From: DATKHR01 sp035939575
GTDB taxonomy: Bacteria; Acidobacteriota; Vicinamibacteria; Vicinamibacterales; CAVVIG01
Assembly: GCA_035939575.1 (NCBI GenBank)
Contig: DASZFS010000539.1
Span: 1-41,434 of the forward strand
Direction of reading: 5' to 3'
DNA: 41,434 bases
The notes under the pieces were generated by a model. That model did no database searches. It was given only the letters and a program-made list of their open reading frames with translations, and was not told the DNA's origin. Below, one piece after another: positions 24,510-34,215 of this stretch. How positions within the stretch are numbered: the first letter of the stretch is position 1; each line of letters begins with the position of its first letter. A program made the position numbers and the translations under genes.

Positions 24510-27191
24510 TTGCGATACATCGCCCCCAAAGACCAGGCGGAGCTCGATGCCACCGAGACGCACGAGTGGCTCGAGTCTCTCGATTATGTGCTGCAGAGCG
24601 GCGGTCCCGCAAAAGTGGCGCGGCTGCTCCGCGAGCTGACGATTCATGCGCGGCAGAACGGCGTCAAGATGCCGTTCACCGCGAACACGCCCTACATCAA
24701 TACCATCCCCGCGGACGAGCAGTTGCTCATGCCGGGGAGCCCCGATCTCGAGCGCCGCATCAAGAGCCTGGTCCGCTGGAACGCCGCAGCGATGGTCGTC
24801 CGCGCGAACAAGGCCGAAGAGGGGATCGGCGGCCACATCTCGACCTTCGCGTCGGCGGCGACTCTGTACGAGGTGGGGTTCAACCATTTCTTCCACGGTC
24901 ACGACGGACACGACGGCGACGGCGATGTGATCTTCTTCCAGGGGCACGCAGCCCCGGGCATCTACGCGCGTGCCTACCTCGAAGGTCGGATTGACGAGAC
25001 GCATCTCGAAAACTTCCGCCGCGAGGCGCGCGCGGGCGGCGGCCTGTCATCCTACCCGCACCCCTGGCTGATGCCCGATTTCTGGGAGTTTCCCACCGTC
25101 TCGATGGGCCTCGGGCCGATCATGGCGATCTATCAGGCGCGCTTCATCCGTTATCTCGAGGATCGCGGGCTCAAGCAGAAGTCGGACGCGAAGGTCTGGG
25201 CATTCCTTGGCGACGGCGAGACCGACGAACCCGAGGCGCTCGGCGCGATCACGCTGCCGGCGCGCGAGAAGCTCGACAACCTGATCTTCGTGATCAACTG
25301 TAACCTGCAGCGCCTCGACGGTCCGGTGCGCGGCAACGGCCAGATCATCCAGGAGCTCGAAGCGGCGTTCCGCGGCGCGGGCTGGAACGTGATCAAGGTC
25401 ATCTGGGGCCGCGAATGGGACCCGCTGCTCGCCAATGATCGCGACGGGCTGCTCGTCAAGCGCATGGGGGAGGTCGTCGACGGGCAGTACCAGAAGTATG
25501 CCGTCGAATCCGGTGCCTACGTCCGTGAGCACTTCTGGGGGACGGACCCGCGCTTGCTCGACATGGTCCAGCATCTGTCCGACGACCAGCTGAAGAAGAT
25601 GTCTCTCGGCGGCCACGATCCGATCAAGGTCTACAACGCGTACAAACAGGCGGTCGAGCACAAAGGGGCGCCGACCGTCATCCTGGCTCGGACGATCAAG
25701 GGCTACGGGCTCGGCGAGGCGGGCGAAGGCAAGAACATCACCCACCAGCAGAAGAAAATGAACGAAGAGGAGCTGCGTGCGTTCCGCACCCGCTTCGGCA
25801 TCCCGGTCTCAGACGAGGACGTAGCCAAGACGCCGTTCTACCGACCGGCCGAAGACAGCATCGAGATCAAGTACATGCGCGAGCGCCGGGCAGCGCTGGG
25901 CGGCTACGTACCAAGCCGGAGGAACCGGAGCGAGCCGCTCAAGACGGTCTCGCGAGAGCTGTTCGAGGAATTCTTCAAGGGGACAGACGGGCGCAAGGCA
26001 TCGACGACCATGGTTTTTGTGCGGCTGTTGTCCAAGCTGCTGCGCGACAAGGATCTCGGGCCGCTGGTCGTGCCCATCGTGCCTGACGAGGCGCGCACGT
26101 TCGGCATGGAGGCGCTGTTCCGCCAGGTCGGCATCTACTCGCACGCCGGCCAGGTGTACGAGCCGGTGGACATGGACACGCTCCTCTACTACAAGGAGGC
26201 GTCGGACGGCCAGATTCTCGAGGAGGGCATCAACGAGGCCGGTTCGATGTCGTCGTTCGTCGCCGCCGGGACCGCCTATGCGTCACACGGCGTCAACACC
26301 ATCCCCTTCTTCATCTTCTACTCGATGTTCGGGTTCCAGCGCATCGGCGATCTGATCTGGGCGGCGGCCGATTCGCGGACACGCGGTTTCATGCTCGGCG
26401 GGACGTCCGGGCGGACCACGCTCGCCGGCGAGGGCCTTCAGCACCAGGACGGCAACAGCCACCTGCTCGCCTACCCGGTGCCGAACCTGGTGTCCTATGA
26501 TCCGGCGTTCGCGTATGAGATCGCGGTCATTATCGAGGATGGCATCCGCCGGATGTACGTCGACCAGGAGAGCATCTTCTACTACCTCACGGTCATGAAC
26601 GAGCAGTACGCGATGCCGGTCATGCCGGAGGGGGCGCGCGATGGCATCCTGAAAGGCCTCTATCGATTCCGCGCGACCGGCAAGCCCGACGCCAAGCTGC
26701 GCGCGCAGCTGTTCGGGAGCGGCGCCATTCTGCCCGAAGTGATCAAGGCGCAGGAGATTCTCGAGTCGAAGTACGACATCGGCGCCGATGTCTGGAGCGT
26801 GACGAGCTATGGGGAGCTCTATCGCGAGGGGCACGCCTGCGAACGGTGGAACATCCTGCATCCCGGGGCCACGCCGAAGGTGCCCTACGTCGCGCAATGC
26901 CTCGAGAACGCGCCCGGAGTGCTCATCGCGGCGTCGGACTACGTCAAGGCGCTGCCCGATTCGATCGACCGCTGGCTGCCGCGGCCGCTCACGACGCTTG
27001 GCACCGACGGCTTTGGCCGCAGCGAGAGCCGCCCGGGTCTGCGAGAATTCTTCGAGGTCGACTATCGGTACGTCATCGTCGCGACGCTGGCGGCGCTGGC
27101 GCGCGACGGAAAGATCGACGCGTCGATCGTTGAGCAGGCGATGAAGGCCCACAACATCAACGCGGAGAAGAGCAACCCTGCGACGTCATGA
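24510..27191 (+). CDS. aceE: Pyruvate dehydrogenase E1 component, homodimeric type
   Basis: 893-residue thiamine-diphosphate enzyme that decarboxylates pyruvate and acetylates the lipoyl group of E2. The length fits the AceE family (about 880-900). The ThDP/magnesium motif starts at GDGE (234-237) and ends with Asn in VINCNLQRLDGPVRGN. N-terminal HISTFASAATLYEVGFNHFFHG and FFQGHAAPGIYARAYLEGR are characteristic, as is TLAGEGLQHQDGNSH in the third domain. The start is TTG at 24510 with AAAGGA 8 bases upstream; no ATG is available near the conserved opening. A weak -10-like CATAAT lies at 24464-24469. The stop overlaps the aceF start by four bases (ATGA). Confidence 0.96.
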   Translation: MRYIAPKDQAELDATETHEWLESLDYVLQSGGPAKVARLLRELTIHARQNGVKMPFTANTPYINTIPADEQLLMPGSPDLERRIKSLVRWNAAAMVVRANKAEEGIGGHISTFASAATLYEVGFNHFFHGHDGHDGDGDVIFFQGHAAPGIYARAYLEGRIDETHLENFRREARAGGGLSSYPHPWLMPDFWEFPTVSMGLGPIMAIYQARFIRYLEDRGLKQKSDAKVWAFLGDGETDEPEALGAITLPAREKLDNLIFVINCNLQRLDGPVRGNGQIIQELEAAFRGAGWNVIKVIWGREWDPLLANDRDGLLVKRMGEVVDGQYQKYAVESGAYVREHFWGTDPRLLDMVQHLSDDQLKKMSLGGHDPIKVYNAYKQAVEHKGAPTVILARTIKGYGLGEAGEGKNITHQQKKMNEEELRAFRTRFGIPVSDEDVAKTPFYRPAEDSIEIKYMRERRAALGGYVPSRRNRSEPLKTVSRELFEEFFKGTDGRKASTTMVFVRLLSKLLRDKDLGPLVVPIVPDEARTFGMEALFRQVGIYSHAGQVYEPVDMDTLLYYKEASDGQILEEGINEAGSMSSFVAAGTAYASHGVNTIPFFIFYSMFGFQRIGDLIWAAADSRTRGFMLGGTSGRTTLAGEGLQHQDGNSHLLAYPVPNLVSYDPAFAYEIAVIIEDGIRRMYVDQESIFYYLTVMNEQYAMPVMPEGARDGILKGLYRFRATGKPDAKLRAQLFGSGAILPEVIKAQEILESKYDIGADVWSVTSYGELYREGHACERWNILHPGATPKVPYVAQCLENAPGVLIAASDYVKALPDSIDRWLPRPLTTLGTDGFGRSESRPGLREFFEVDYRYVIVATLAALARDGKIDASIVEQAMKAHNINAEKSNPATS

Positions 27192-28591
27192 CTGATTTCA
27201 CACTTCCCGAACTTGGCGAGAACGTGACCGCCGGCGACGTGTTGCGCGTGCTGGTCAAGCCCGGCGACACGCTTGCCAAGGAGCAGGCGGTCCTGGAGCT
27301 CGAGACCGACAAGGCGACGATCGAAGTGCCGTCCTCGGTCGCGGGCCGCGTCAAGGAGGTCAAGGTCAAGGCGGGCGACAAGGTTGCGGTCGGTCAGGCC
27401 ATTCTCACGGTTGAGGACGGCTCTGCGGCGAATGCTCCGGCGCCCAGCGAAGCCGCCGCGCCCAAGGCACCGGCGCCCAAGGACGACGCGGCGAGAGTGG
27501 AGCCCGCGAGAGTCGAGCCGGCGAAAACCGAGCCCGCGAGAGCCGAGCCCCTTCGCGCGGCTGGTGCCCCAGGATTGGACAACGTCGTCGACATCAATCG
27601 GGGCGCGCGCGCAGTGGCGGAGTCGTCCGCGTCGCCGGCCTCGCGGCAGGCCGCGGGCGCTGCGGGCGATCAGTCAAGGGCCGAGATACCGGCCGCGCCT
27701 GCTGCACCCTCAGTGCGGCGCATGGCTCGCGAGCTCGGCGTCGATATCAATGCTGTGCAGGGGAGCGGCGCCGCCGGCCGGATTTCGATCGAGGACGTCA
27801 AGGCACACGCGAAGCGGCTCGTGACGGGCGCGCTCGGTGGCGGCACAGCTCGGAGCGTCGGCGAGGCGCTGCCCGATTTTTCCCGGTGGGGAGAGGTCGA
27901 GCGTCAGCCGATGCGCGGGGTCCGCCGCAAGACCGCCGAGCATCTCAGCGCCGCGTGGGCCACGGTGCCGCACGTCACGCAGTTCGACCTCGCCGACATC
28001 ACCGCGCTCGAGGAGGTTCGGAAGAAGTACGCCAAGCAGGTCGAGACGGCCGGGGGCAACCTCACGGTCACCGCCATTGCCGTGAAGATCATCGCTGCGG
28101 CGCTGCGCAAGTTCCCGCAGTTCAACGCGTCGGTCGACATGGAGGCCGCAGAGATCATTTCGAAGAAGTTCGTCAACATCGGCGTGGCCGTCGATACGGA
28201 TCGCGGGCTGTTGGTTCCGGTCATCCGCAACGCCGACCAGAAGAACATCGTGCAGATCTCGGTCGAGCTGTCGCAGCTCTCAGAGAAGGCGCGCAGCCGC
28301 AAGATCGCTCTCGAGGAAATGCAGGGCGGCTGTTTCAGCATTTCGAACCTGGGCGGGATCGGCGGCACCTACTTCACGCCGATCGTCAACCTGCCGGAGG
28401 TCGCGATTCTTGGGATCTCGCGCGCGACCATGCAGCCCAAGTTCGAGAACGGCGGCTTCGCGCCGAAGTTGACGCTGCCCCTGTCGCTCTCCTACGACCA
28501 TCGGGTCATCGACGGCGCCGACGCCATCCGCTTCCTGCGATGGGTTGCGGAGGCATTCGAGCAGCCGTTCCTGCTTGCCCTCAACGGATGA
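27188..28591 (+). CDS. aceF: Dihydrolipoamide acetyltransferase E2 of pyruvate dehydrogenase
   Basis: 467 residues. One lipoyl domain (1-76) carries the lipoylated Lys42 in ETDKATIEV. A flexible Ala/Pro/Lys linker follows, including near-repeats of ARVEP/AKTEP/ARAEP. The peripheral-subunit-binding domain is at about 172-208 (APSVRRMARELGVDINAVQGSGAAGRISIEDV). The catalytic acetyltransferase domain (about 230-467) has the DHRVIDGA motif with His438 and Asp442. It forms the core to which E1 and E3 bind. Start and E1 stop overlap, so expression is coupled. The lipoyl group would be made by the LipA encoded at 32795-33727. Confidence 0.96.
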   Translation: MTDFTLPELGENVTAGDVLRVLVKPGDTLAKEQAVLELETDKATIEVPSSVAGRVKEVKVKAGDKVAVGQAILTVEDGSAANAPAPSEAAAPKAPAPKDDAARVEPARVEPAKTEPARAEPLRAAGAPGLDNVVDINRGARAVAESSASPASRQAAGAAGDQSRAEIPAAPAAPSVRRMARELGVDINAVQGSGAAGRISIEDVKAHAKRLVTGALGGGTARSVGEALPDFSRWGEVERQPMRGVRRKTAEHLSAAWATVPHVTQFDLADITALEEVRKKYAKQVETAGGNLTVTAIAVKIIAAALRKFPQFNASVDMEAAEIISKKFVNIGVAVDTDRGLLVPVIRNADQKNIVQISVELSQLSEKARSRKIALEEMQGGCFSISNLGGIGGTYFTPIVNLPEVAILGISRATMQPKFENGGFAPKLTLPLSLSYDHRVIDGADAIRFLRWVAEAFEQPFLLALNG

Positions 28592-28607
28592 CGCTCAACC
28601 GTGTAGC

Positions 28608-28666
28608 CACGAAGTCACGACGACACGAAAAGCGTTTATTCTCCTTCGTGCCCTCGCGTCTTCGTG
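28608..28666. repeat. CACGAAG-type imperfect inverted repeat between aceF and lpd
   Basis: CACGAAGTCACGACGACACGAA (28608-28629) pairs imperfectly with TTCGTGCCCTCGCGTCTTCGTG (28645-28666), about 17-18 of 22 positions complementary around a 15-base spacer. This CACGAAG/CTTCGTG pattern resembles a small intergenic inverted repeat seen in many large bacterial genomes. It fills most of the 88-base gap in an otherwise tightly packed operon. Confidence 0.75.
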
Positions 28667-28679
28667 ACTCGTTTTTTCC

Positions 28680-30092
28680 ATGATCAGCACCCAGCTCGTC
28701 GTCGTCGGCGGTGGGCCGGGAGGCTACGCGGCCGCCTTTCTGGCCGCGGATCTCGGGCTGTCGACCGCGCTCGTTGATCCTGAAGTCAATCCCGGGGGCG
28801 TGTGCGTCTATCGTGGCTGCATCCCGTCGAAGGCGCTCCTGCACGTCGCCAAGGTTATCGACGAGTCGCGCCGCGCTTCGGCGTGGGGTGTCGACTTCAA
28901 CGAGCCCAGGATCGATCTCGCCAAGCTGCGCGAGTTCAAGAACAACGTCGTCCGCCGGTTGACGAGCGGCACCGGTCAGCTCGTGAAGCTTCGCAAGGTC
29001 CACTACCTGCAGGGCTACGCCGAGCTGCTCGACGCACACTCGTTGCGGGTCAAGCTGGCGAACGGCGGCGAGGAGCAGGTGCAGTTCGAGCACGCGATCC
29101 TCGCGACGGGATCCGTCCCTGCGGTGCCGCCCATGCTGAAGGTCGACGACCCGCGCGTGATGGACTCGACCGCGGCGCTCGATCTGCCGGATGTCCCCAA
29201 GTCGCTGCTCGTCGTCGGGGGCGGCTACATCGGGCTCGAGCTTGGGACCGTGTACGCCACGCTCGGCAGCGCGGTGACCGTCGTCGAGATGACGTCCGGC
29301 TTGCTCCCCGGCGCCGACCGCGACCTGGTGGACGTGCTGGCCAGGCGCGTGTCCCGGACGATGAAGCAGGTGCTGCTCGAGACGAAGGTCGTGAAGGTCG
29401 CGCCTGAAGCGAACGGCGTGCGCGTCACGCTCGAGGGCAAGGCCGACCCCAAGGATCAGGTCTTCGATCGCGTGCTCGTCTCGGTCGGTCGCCGCCCCAA
29501 CTCGCAGATTCCCGGACTCGACCGGACACAGGTGCAGGTGGACGGCCGCGGGTTCATCATGGTGGACGAGCAACGGCGCACGCATGAGCCGTCCATCTTC
29601 GCCATCGGCGACGTGGTGGGCGAGCCGATGCTCGCGCACAAGGCATCGCACGAGGGCCGCGTCGCGGTTGAAGTGATGGCGGGCCAGAACGTGGCGTTCG
29701 CGCCACGCGCGATCCCCGCCGTTGTGTTCACGGATCCCGAAATCGCGTGGGCCGGTCTCACCGAGTCGCAAGCCGCGCAGGATCACCGCAGCGTGACGGT
29801 CGCCAAATTCCCGTGGGGCGCCTCGGGCCGCGCCATCACGCTGGATCGAACCGACGGGCTAACCAAGCTGGTGATCGATCCCGAGACCGAGCGACTCCTG
29901 GGTGTCGGCCTCGTCGGTCCGGGGGCGGGCGAGCTGATCGCCGAGGGTGTGCTGGCGATTGAGATGGGCGCGAACGCGACAGATCTGAAGCTGTCGATCC
30001 ACCCGCATCCTACGCTGACCGAGACGATGATGGAATCAGCAGAGGTCTTCTTCGGTCAGGCCACGCACGTGTACCGGCCTAAGAGACCGTAG
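28680..30092 (+). CDS. lpdA: Dihydrolipoyl dehydrogenase E3
   Basis: 470-residue flavoprotein that reoxidises the dihydrolipoyl group of E2 with NAD+. The FAD motif GGGPGG is at 10-15. The redox disulfide is Cys42-Cys47 in GGVCVYRGCIPSKAL; VCVYRGC replaces the common TCLNVGC but keeps both cysteines. VVGGGYIGLELGTVYATLGS binds NAD. The dimer-interface active site is HPHPTLTE (His441/His443, Glu448). FAIGDVVGEPMLAHKASHEG is the second FAD motif. It follows aceF by 88 bases, with the CACGAAG repeat in between, and completes an E1-E2-E3 set. It may also serve other 2-oxoacid complexes. Confidence 0.95.
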   Translation: MISTQLVVVGGGPGGYAAAFLAADLGLSTALVDPEVNPGGVCVYRGCIPSKALLHVAKVIDESRRASAWGVDFNEPRIDLAKLREFKNNVVRRLTSGTGQLVKLRKVHYLQGYAELLDAHSLRVKLANGGEEQVQFEHAILATGSVPAVPPMLKVDDPRVMDSTAALDLPDVPKSLLVVGGGYIGLELGTVYATLGSAVTVVEMTSGLLPGADRDLVDVLARRVSRTMKQVLLETKVVKVAPEANGVRVTLEGKADPKDQVFDRVLVSVGRRPNSQIPGLDRTQVQVDGRGFIMVDEQRRTHEPSIFAIGDVVGEPMLAHKASHEGRVAVEVMAGQNVAFAPRAIPAVVFTDPEIAWAGLTESQAAQDHRSVTVAKFPWGASGRAITLDRTDGLTKLVIDPETERLLGVGLVGPGAGELIAEGVLAIEMGANATDLKLSIHPHPTLTETMMESAEVFFGQATHVYRPKRP

Positions 30093-30094
30093 GC

Positions 30095-30114
30095 GCGACC
30101 ATGACTCTTCAGCC
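30095..30114. repeat. Single degenerate arm of the GGGCTGAAGACTC-type repeat
   Basis: The 20 bases here differ at two positions from the right arm of the large inverted repeat at 32717-32748 (GCGGCCATGAGTCTTCAGCC there). It lies between the convergent ends of lpdA and the small gene at 30124. No matching left arm is seen. Confidence 0.6.
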
Positions 30115-30123
30115 CCGTTCAGG

Positions 30124-30321
30124 CTAGCTCTCCGTCCTCGCCACGGTCCCCCCCGGCGTCCACCTCAGGAACGCGGTGGCGACCAGCTCATCGATCACGG
30201 CCTGGCACGCATCGAGCTCCAGGCCCCAGAGCCGCGTGGCCTGGGCGGGCGTGAGCCGGAGCCCGGGCATCTCGCGAAACTCCTCCCGAATCCGCCGCAC
30301 GACGGTTTCAGTGTCTTTCAT
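30124..30321 (-). CDS. Small protein of unknown function, possible winged-helix-like
   Basis: 65 residues: an opening amphipathic helix (ETVVRRIREEFREMPGLRLTPAQATRLWGL), a second helix (DACQAVIDELVATAFL) and a short strand pair (RWTPGGTVAR). The helix-turn-helix-like pattern suggests a small winged-helix domain, but I cannot name a family. Its ATG at 30321 overlaps the end of the upstream gene by 14 bases, so translation is probably coupled to it. Small genes of this pattern are familiar to me from related genomes but without a known role. Confidence 0.65.
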   Translation of the reverse strand: MKDTETVVRRIREEFREMPGLRLTPAQATRLWGLELDACQAVIDELVATAFLRWTPGGTVARTES

Positions 30322-30865
30322 GGGTTGTCCTCACGGCTGTTCCAAGCAATTCGTGTCGAATCTGCACCGAGATGTCGCGCGCCGCGCTGGTCTCGAACGT
30401 CTGCGCTTCGCGGATGGACGACGTCCGCTCGCCGATGCTGGAGTAAAACGCGGCGAGCGACCGTGCGTCGACCACCGCGTCGGCGCCGGCGATCTCGACG
30501 GCGTGCTGCAGCTCGTGTCCGAGCGTGACGAGCTGATCGAGCTGAGGCCGGCCACACGCCAACTCCACGATCAGATAGCGGCTCGGCTGAGTGGATTGTA
30601 GGAATCCAATACGACCATCGAGTGTCGACACCGTAAATACCCGGTGACGGACGTAGACGACGACGTCCGAGTCGTCCAGGCGATCCACGAGCGAGCGGGC
30701 CGTGATTGATCGCGTGGTGAGCTGGTCGAGCAACTGGCGCGCGTCGCGTGTTTCCGGCCGAACGTGCGGCGCGGCGCCGGCGGGTATGTCCGCCAGCGCC
30801 AACGCCGCCGTCATGAGCACCGTGACGCCCGCGATCGGGAGGGAACGACGGAACGACAACGGCAT
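30308..30865 (-). CDS. Exported protein with HELQH metal-binding motif
   Basis: 185 residues from ATG 30865, chosen because it exposes a signal peptide (RRSLPIAGVTVLMTAALALA, cleavage near ADIPAGAA); the frame is open to 31015 but the extension is implausible. The mature part has LGHELQHAVEIA with His117, Glu118 and His121, the zincin HExxH pattern, and a later acidic region (ADAVVDARSLAAFYSSIG) that might supply another ligand. This suggests a small metallopeptidase or a metal-binding relic; activity is unproven. It overlaps the downstream small gene and is divergent from the NifA-like regulator (150 bases between starts). Confidence 0.75.
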   Translation of the reverse strand: MPLSFRRSLPIAGVTVLMTAALALADIPAGAAPHVRPETRDARQLLDQLTTRSITARSLVDRLDDSDVVVYVRHRVFTVSTLDGRIGFLQSTQPSRYLIVELACGRPQLDQLVTLGHELQHAVEIAGADAVVDARSLAAFYSSIGERTSSIREAQTFETSAARDISVQIRHELLGTAVRTTHERH

Positions 30866-31015
30866 GTTCAGTTGGTCAGCAAGATGCAGACCACTCGGCG
30901 GGCGGGCGGGGCGCGCGGAATTGCGCCTGTTCTGCGGGTGGCGCCGGAACCCCACCTGCCAGTTCTTACATCGTTGTTCGGAGATCGTTGTGTCAGTACA
31001 TTTATGTAGGATCAC

Positions 31016-32629
<1,614 letters not shown>

Positions 32630-32633
32630 GATC

Positions 32634-32768
32634 GGGCTGAAGACTCATGGCCGCGTGCAGTTGCCTCGCCCAAAGATCAGGGTTCTCAAGAGTTGGACAG
32701 GGTCGTCAGAGGGCGTAGGCAACTGCACGCGGCCATGAGTCTTCAGCCTGCGTCAGAGTCTTCAGCCC
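32634..32768. repeat. Large GGGCTGAAGACTC-type inverted repeat with 32-bp perfect arms
   Basis: The arms 32635-32666 and 32717-32748 are perfectly complementary over 32 bases, starting GGCTGAAGACTCATGGCC and separated by a 50-base spacer. A further inverted unit (core GAGTCTTCAGCCC, 32757-32767) follows. The block lies between the convergent ends of the NifA-like gene and lipA. It has no coding capacity of note and could be a non-autonomous mobile element, a REP-like element or a strong transcription terminator. Confidence 0.85.
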
Positions 32769-32794
32769 GTTCATGAGATGGGTTGTCGTCTTAT

Positions 32795-33727
32795 CTAGCG
32801 CTGCGCCGCGGCGCGCTCGTACGCGTCGGCGGTCTCGTGCGCGTGGTACGAGCTTCGAACCAGCGGACCCGATTCGACGTGGACGAACCCGAGGTCGAGG
32901 GCGATCTGCTTCAGATCGCCGAACTCCTCCGGCTGGTAGTAGCGGACCATCGGTGCGTGGGCCGGGGACGGTCGAAGGTATTGGCCAATTGTCAGGACCT
33001 GACAGTCGACGCGACGGAGATCGCGGAAGGTCGCGACCAGCTCGTCGTGTTCCTCGCCGAGACCGACCATCAGGCCGGTCTTGGTCGGGATCTCCGGCGC
33101 GTAGCGCCGCGCGCGCTCCAGCAGCTCGAGCGTCCGCGCATACCGGCCGCCAGACCTGGCCATCCGATAGAGCCGGGGCACCGTTTCCGTGTTGTGATTG
33201 AGCACGTCCGGCCGCGCGTCGAGCACGCGGTGGAGCGCGGCCTGGCTGCCCTGGAAATCGGGGATCAGCACCTCGATGCGGCACCGAGGCAGGCGCGCGC
33301 GCGTCTCGCGAATGGTCTCAGCGAAGATGGACGCGCCGCCGTCCTGTAGATCGTCGCGATCGACAGACGTCACCACGACGTAGGCGAGGTCGAGCGTTCT
33401 GATCGCGTCGGCGACGCGGGCCGGCTCGGCCAGGTCCACGGCATCCGGCCGGCCGTGTGCGACCGCACAGTAGGCACAGGCGCGCGTACAGACGTCACCG
33501 AGAATCATGAACGTCGCCGTCCCGTGAGTCCAGCATTCCCCGATGTTCGGGCACTGCGCTTCCTCGCACACGGTGTGGAGCTTGAGGTCGCGCATCAGAC
33601 CCTTCAGGCGCAGATAGCCGGGCGATCCGGGCGCGCGGACCTTCAGCCACTCCGGCTTGGCGGGCCGGGGCTCCCGGCTTGGCGCGGGCGACGAAGTAGA
33701 CAGGGGAATGATCCGGGCCACGTGCAC
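32795..33727 (-). CDS. lipA: Lipoyl synthase
   Basis: 310-residue radical SAM enzyme that inserts two sulfurs into the octanoyl chain on lipoyl domains. It has both iron-sulfur motifs: auxiliary cluster CEEAQCPNIGEC (Cys54, 59, 65) and radical SAM CTRACAYC (Cys80, 84, 87). VVVTSVDRDDLQDGGA, NHNTETVPRLY, and the C-terminal GPLVRSSYHA with the conserved serine of the auxiliary cluster are all present. The N-terminal 24 residues are Pro/Ser-rich and poorly conserved. Start taken as GTG at 33727, but a -10-like TATAAT lies immediately upstream (33735-33730), so a start at codon 3 (GTG at 33721) or slightly later is possible. No lipB is in the window. Confidence 0.94.
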   Translation of the reverse strand: MHVARIIPLSTSSPAPSREPRPAKPEWLKVRAPGSPGYLRLKGLMRDLKLHTVCEEAQCPNIGECWTHGTATFMILGDVCTRACAYCAVAHGRPDAVDLAEPARVADAIRTLDLAYVVVTSVDRDDLQDGGASIFAETIRETRARLPRCRIEVLIPDFQGSQAALHRVLDARPDVLNHNTETVPRLYRMARSGGRYARTLELLERARRYAPEIPTKTGLMVGLGEEHDELVATFRDLRRVDCQVLTIGQYLRPSPAHAPMVRYYQPEEFGDLKQIALDLGFVHVESGPLVRSSYHAHETADAYERAAAQR

Positions 33728-33728
33728 T

Positions 33729-33735
33729 TATTATA
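33729..33735. promoter_or_regulatory. Overlapping divergent -10 boxes for lipA and the thioesterase gene
   Basis: The seven bases TATTATA read TATTAT on the plus strand (33729-33734) and TATAAT on the minus strand (33735-33730). The plus-strand box would set transcription start near the GTG at 33742, and the minus-strand box near 33723. Only 14 bases separate the two predicted GTG starts. Good -35 boxes are not evident on either side. Confidence 0.4.
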
Positions 33736-33741
33736 TCGGGC

Positions 33742-34215
33742 GTGCCGCTCTTTCATCACATCCCCCTCCGCGTGATGTGGGCGGACACCGACCCGGCGGG
33801 CATCGTCTGGTTCGGTGTCTTCTTCCGGTATTTCGAGAACGCCGAGGAGGATCTCTTTCGACGGCTCGGGCAGAACCGCACGACGCTCCTGCGGGATCTC
33901 GCGATCTTCATGCCGCGGACGTCGCTGCAGTCCCGTTTTCGATCGCCGGCGCGTCTGGGTGACGAGATTGCGGTCGGCGTGGGCGTCTCATCGATGACCG
34001 AGCGCCGCATCGAGTACGCGTTCGACGTCCGCGAGCGCGGCACCGCCCGATTGATCTGCGAAGCGTCGTATCGTGTCGCCTGCGTCGATGCGACGACATT
34101 CACGCCGCGCGGTTTTCCGGATGCTGTCGTCGCATTGCTGAAGCCCGCCATGTCCGGCCGACCGGATGGCGAAAGCCTCGGCCGGGCCTCACCTCCTCCG
34201 GACGCGGCGTCGTGA
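33742..34215 (+). CDS. Acyl-CoA thioesterase, 4-hydroxybenzoyl-CoA thioesterase (hotdog) family
   Basis: 157 residues, GTG start. The hotdog signature WADTDPAGIVWFGVFFRYFENAEEDLFR contains the catalytic Asp in DTDPAGIVW, as in 4-hydroxybenzoyl-CoA thioesterases. RIEYAFDVRERGTARLICEASYRVACVD supplies the central strands. The last 20 residues are Pro/Ser/Ala-rich and not family-like. It overlaps the benzoate-CoA ligase start by four bases (GTGA), so it probably serves the same pathway, either freeing CoA from dead-end aromatic thioesters or limiting benzoyl-CoA; that role is inferred from context. No ribosome site is seen, consistent with a leaderless transcript. Confidence 0.9.
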   Translation: MPLFHHIPLRVMWADTDPAGIVWFGVFFRYFENAEEDLFRRLGQNRTTLLRDLAIFMPRTSLQSRFRSPARLGDEIAVGVGVSSMTERRIEYAFDVRERGTARLICEASYRVACVDATTFTPRGFPDAVVALLKPAMSGRPDGESLGRASPPPDAAS

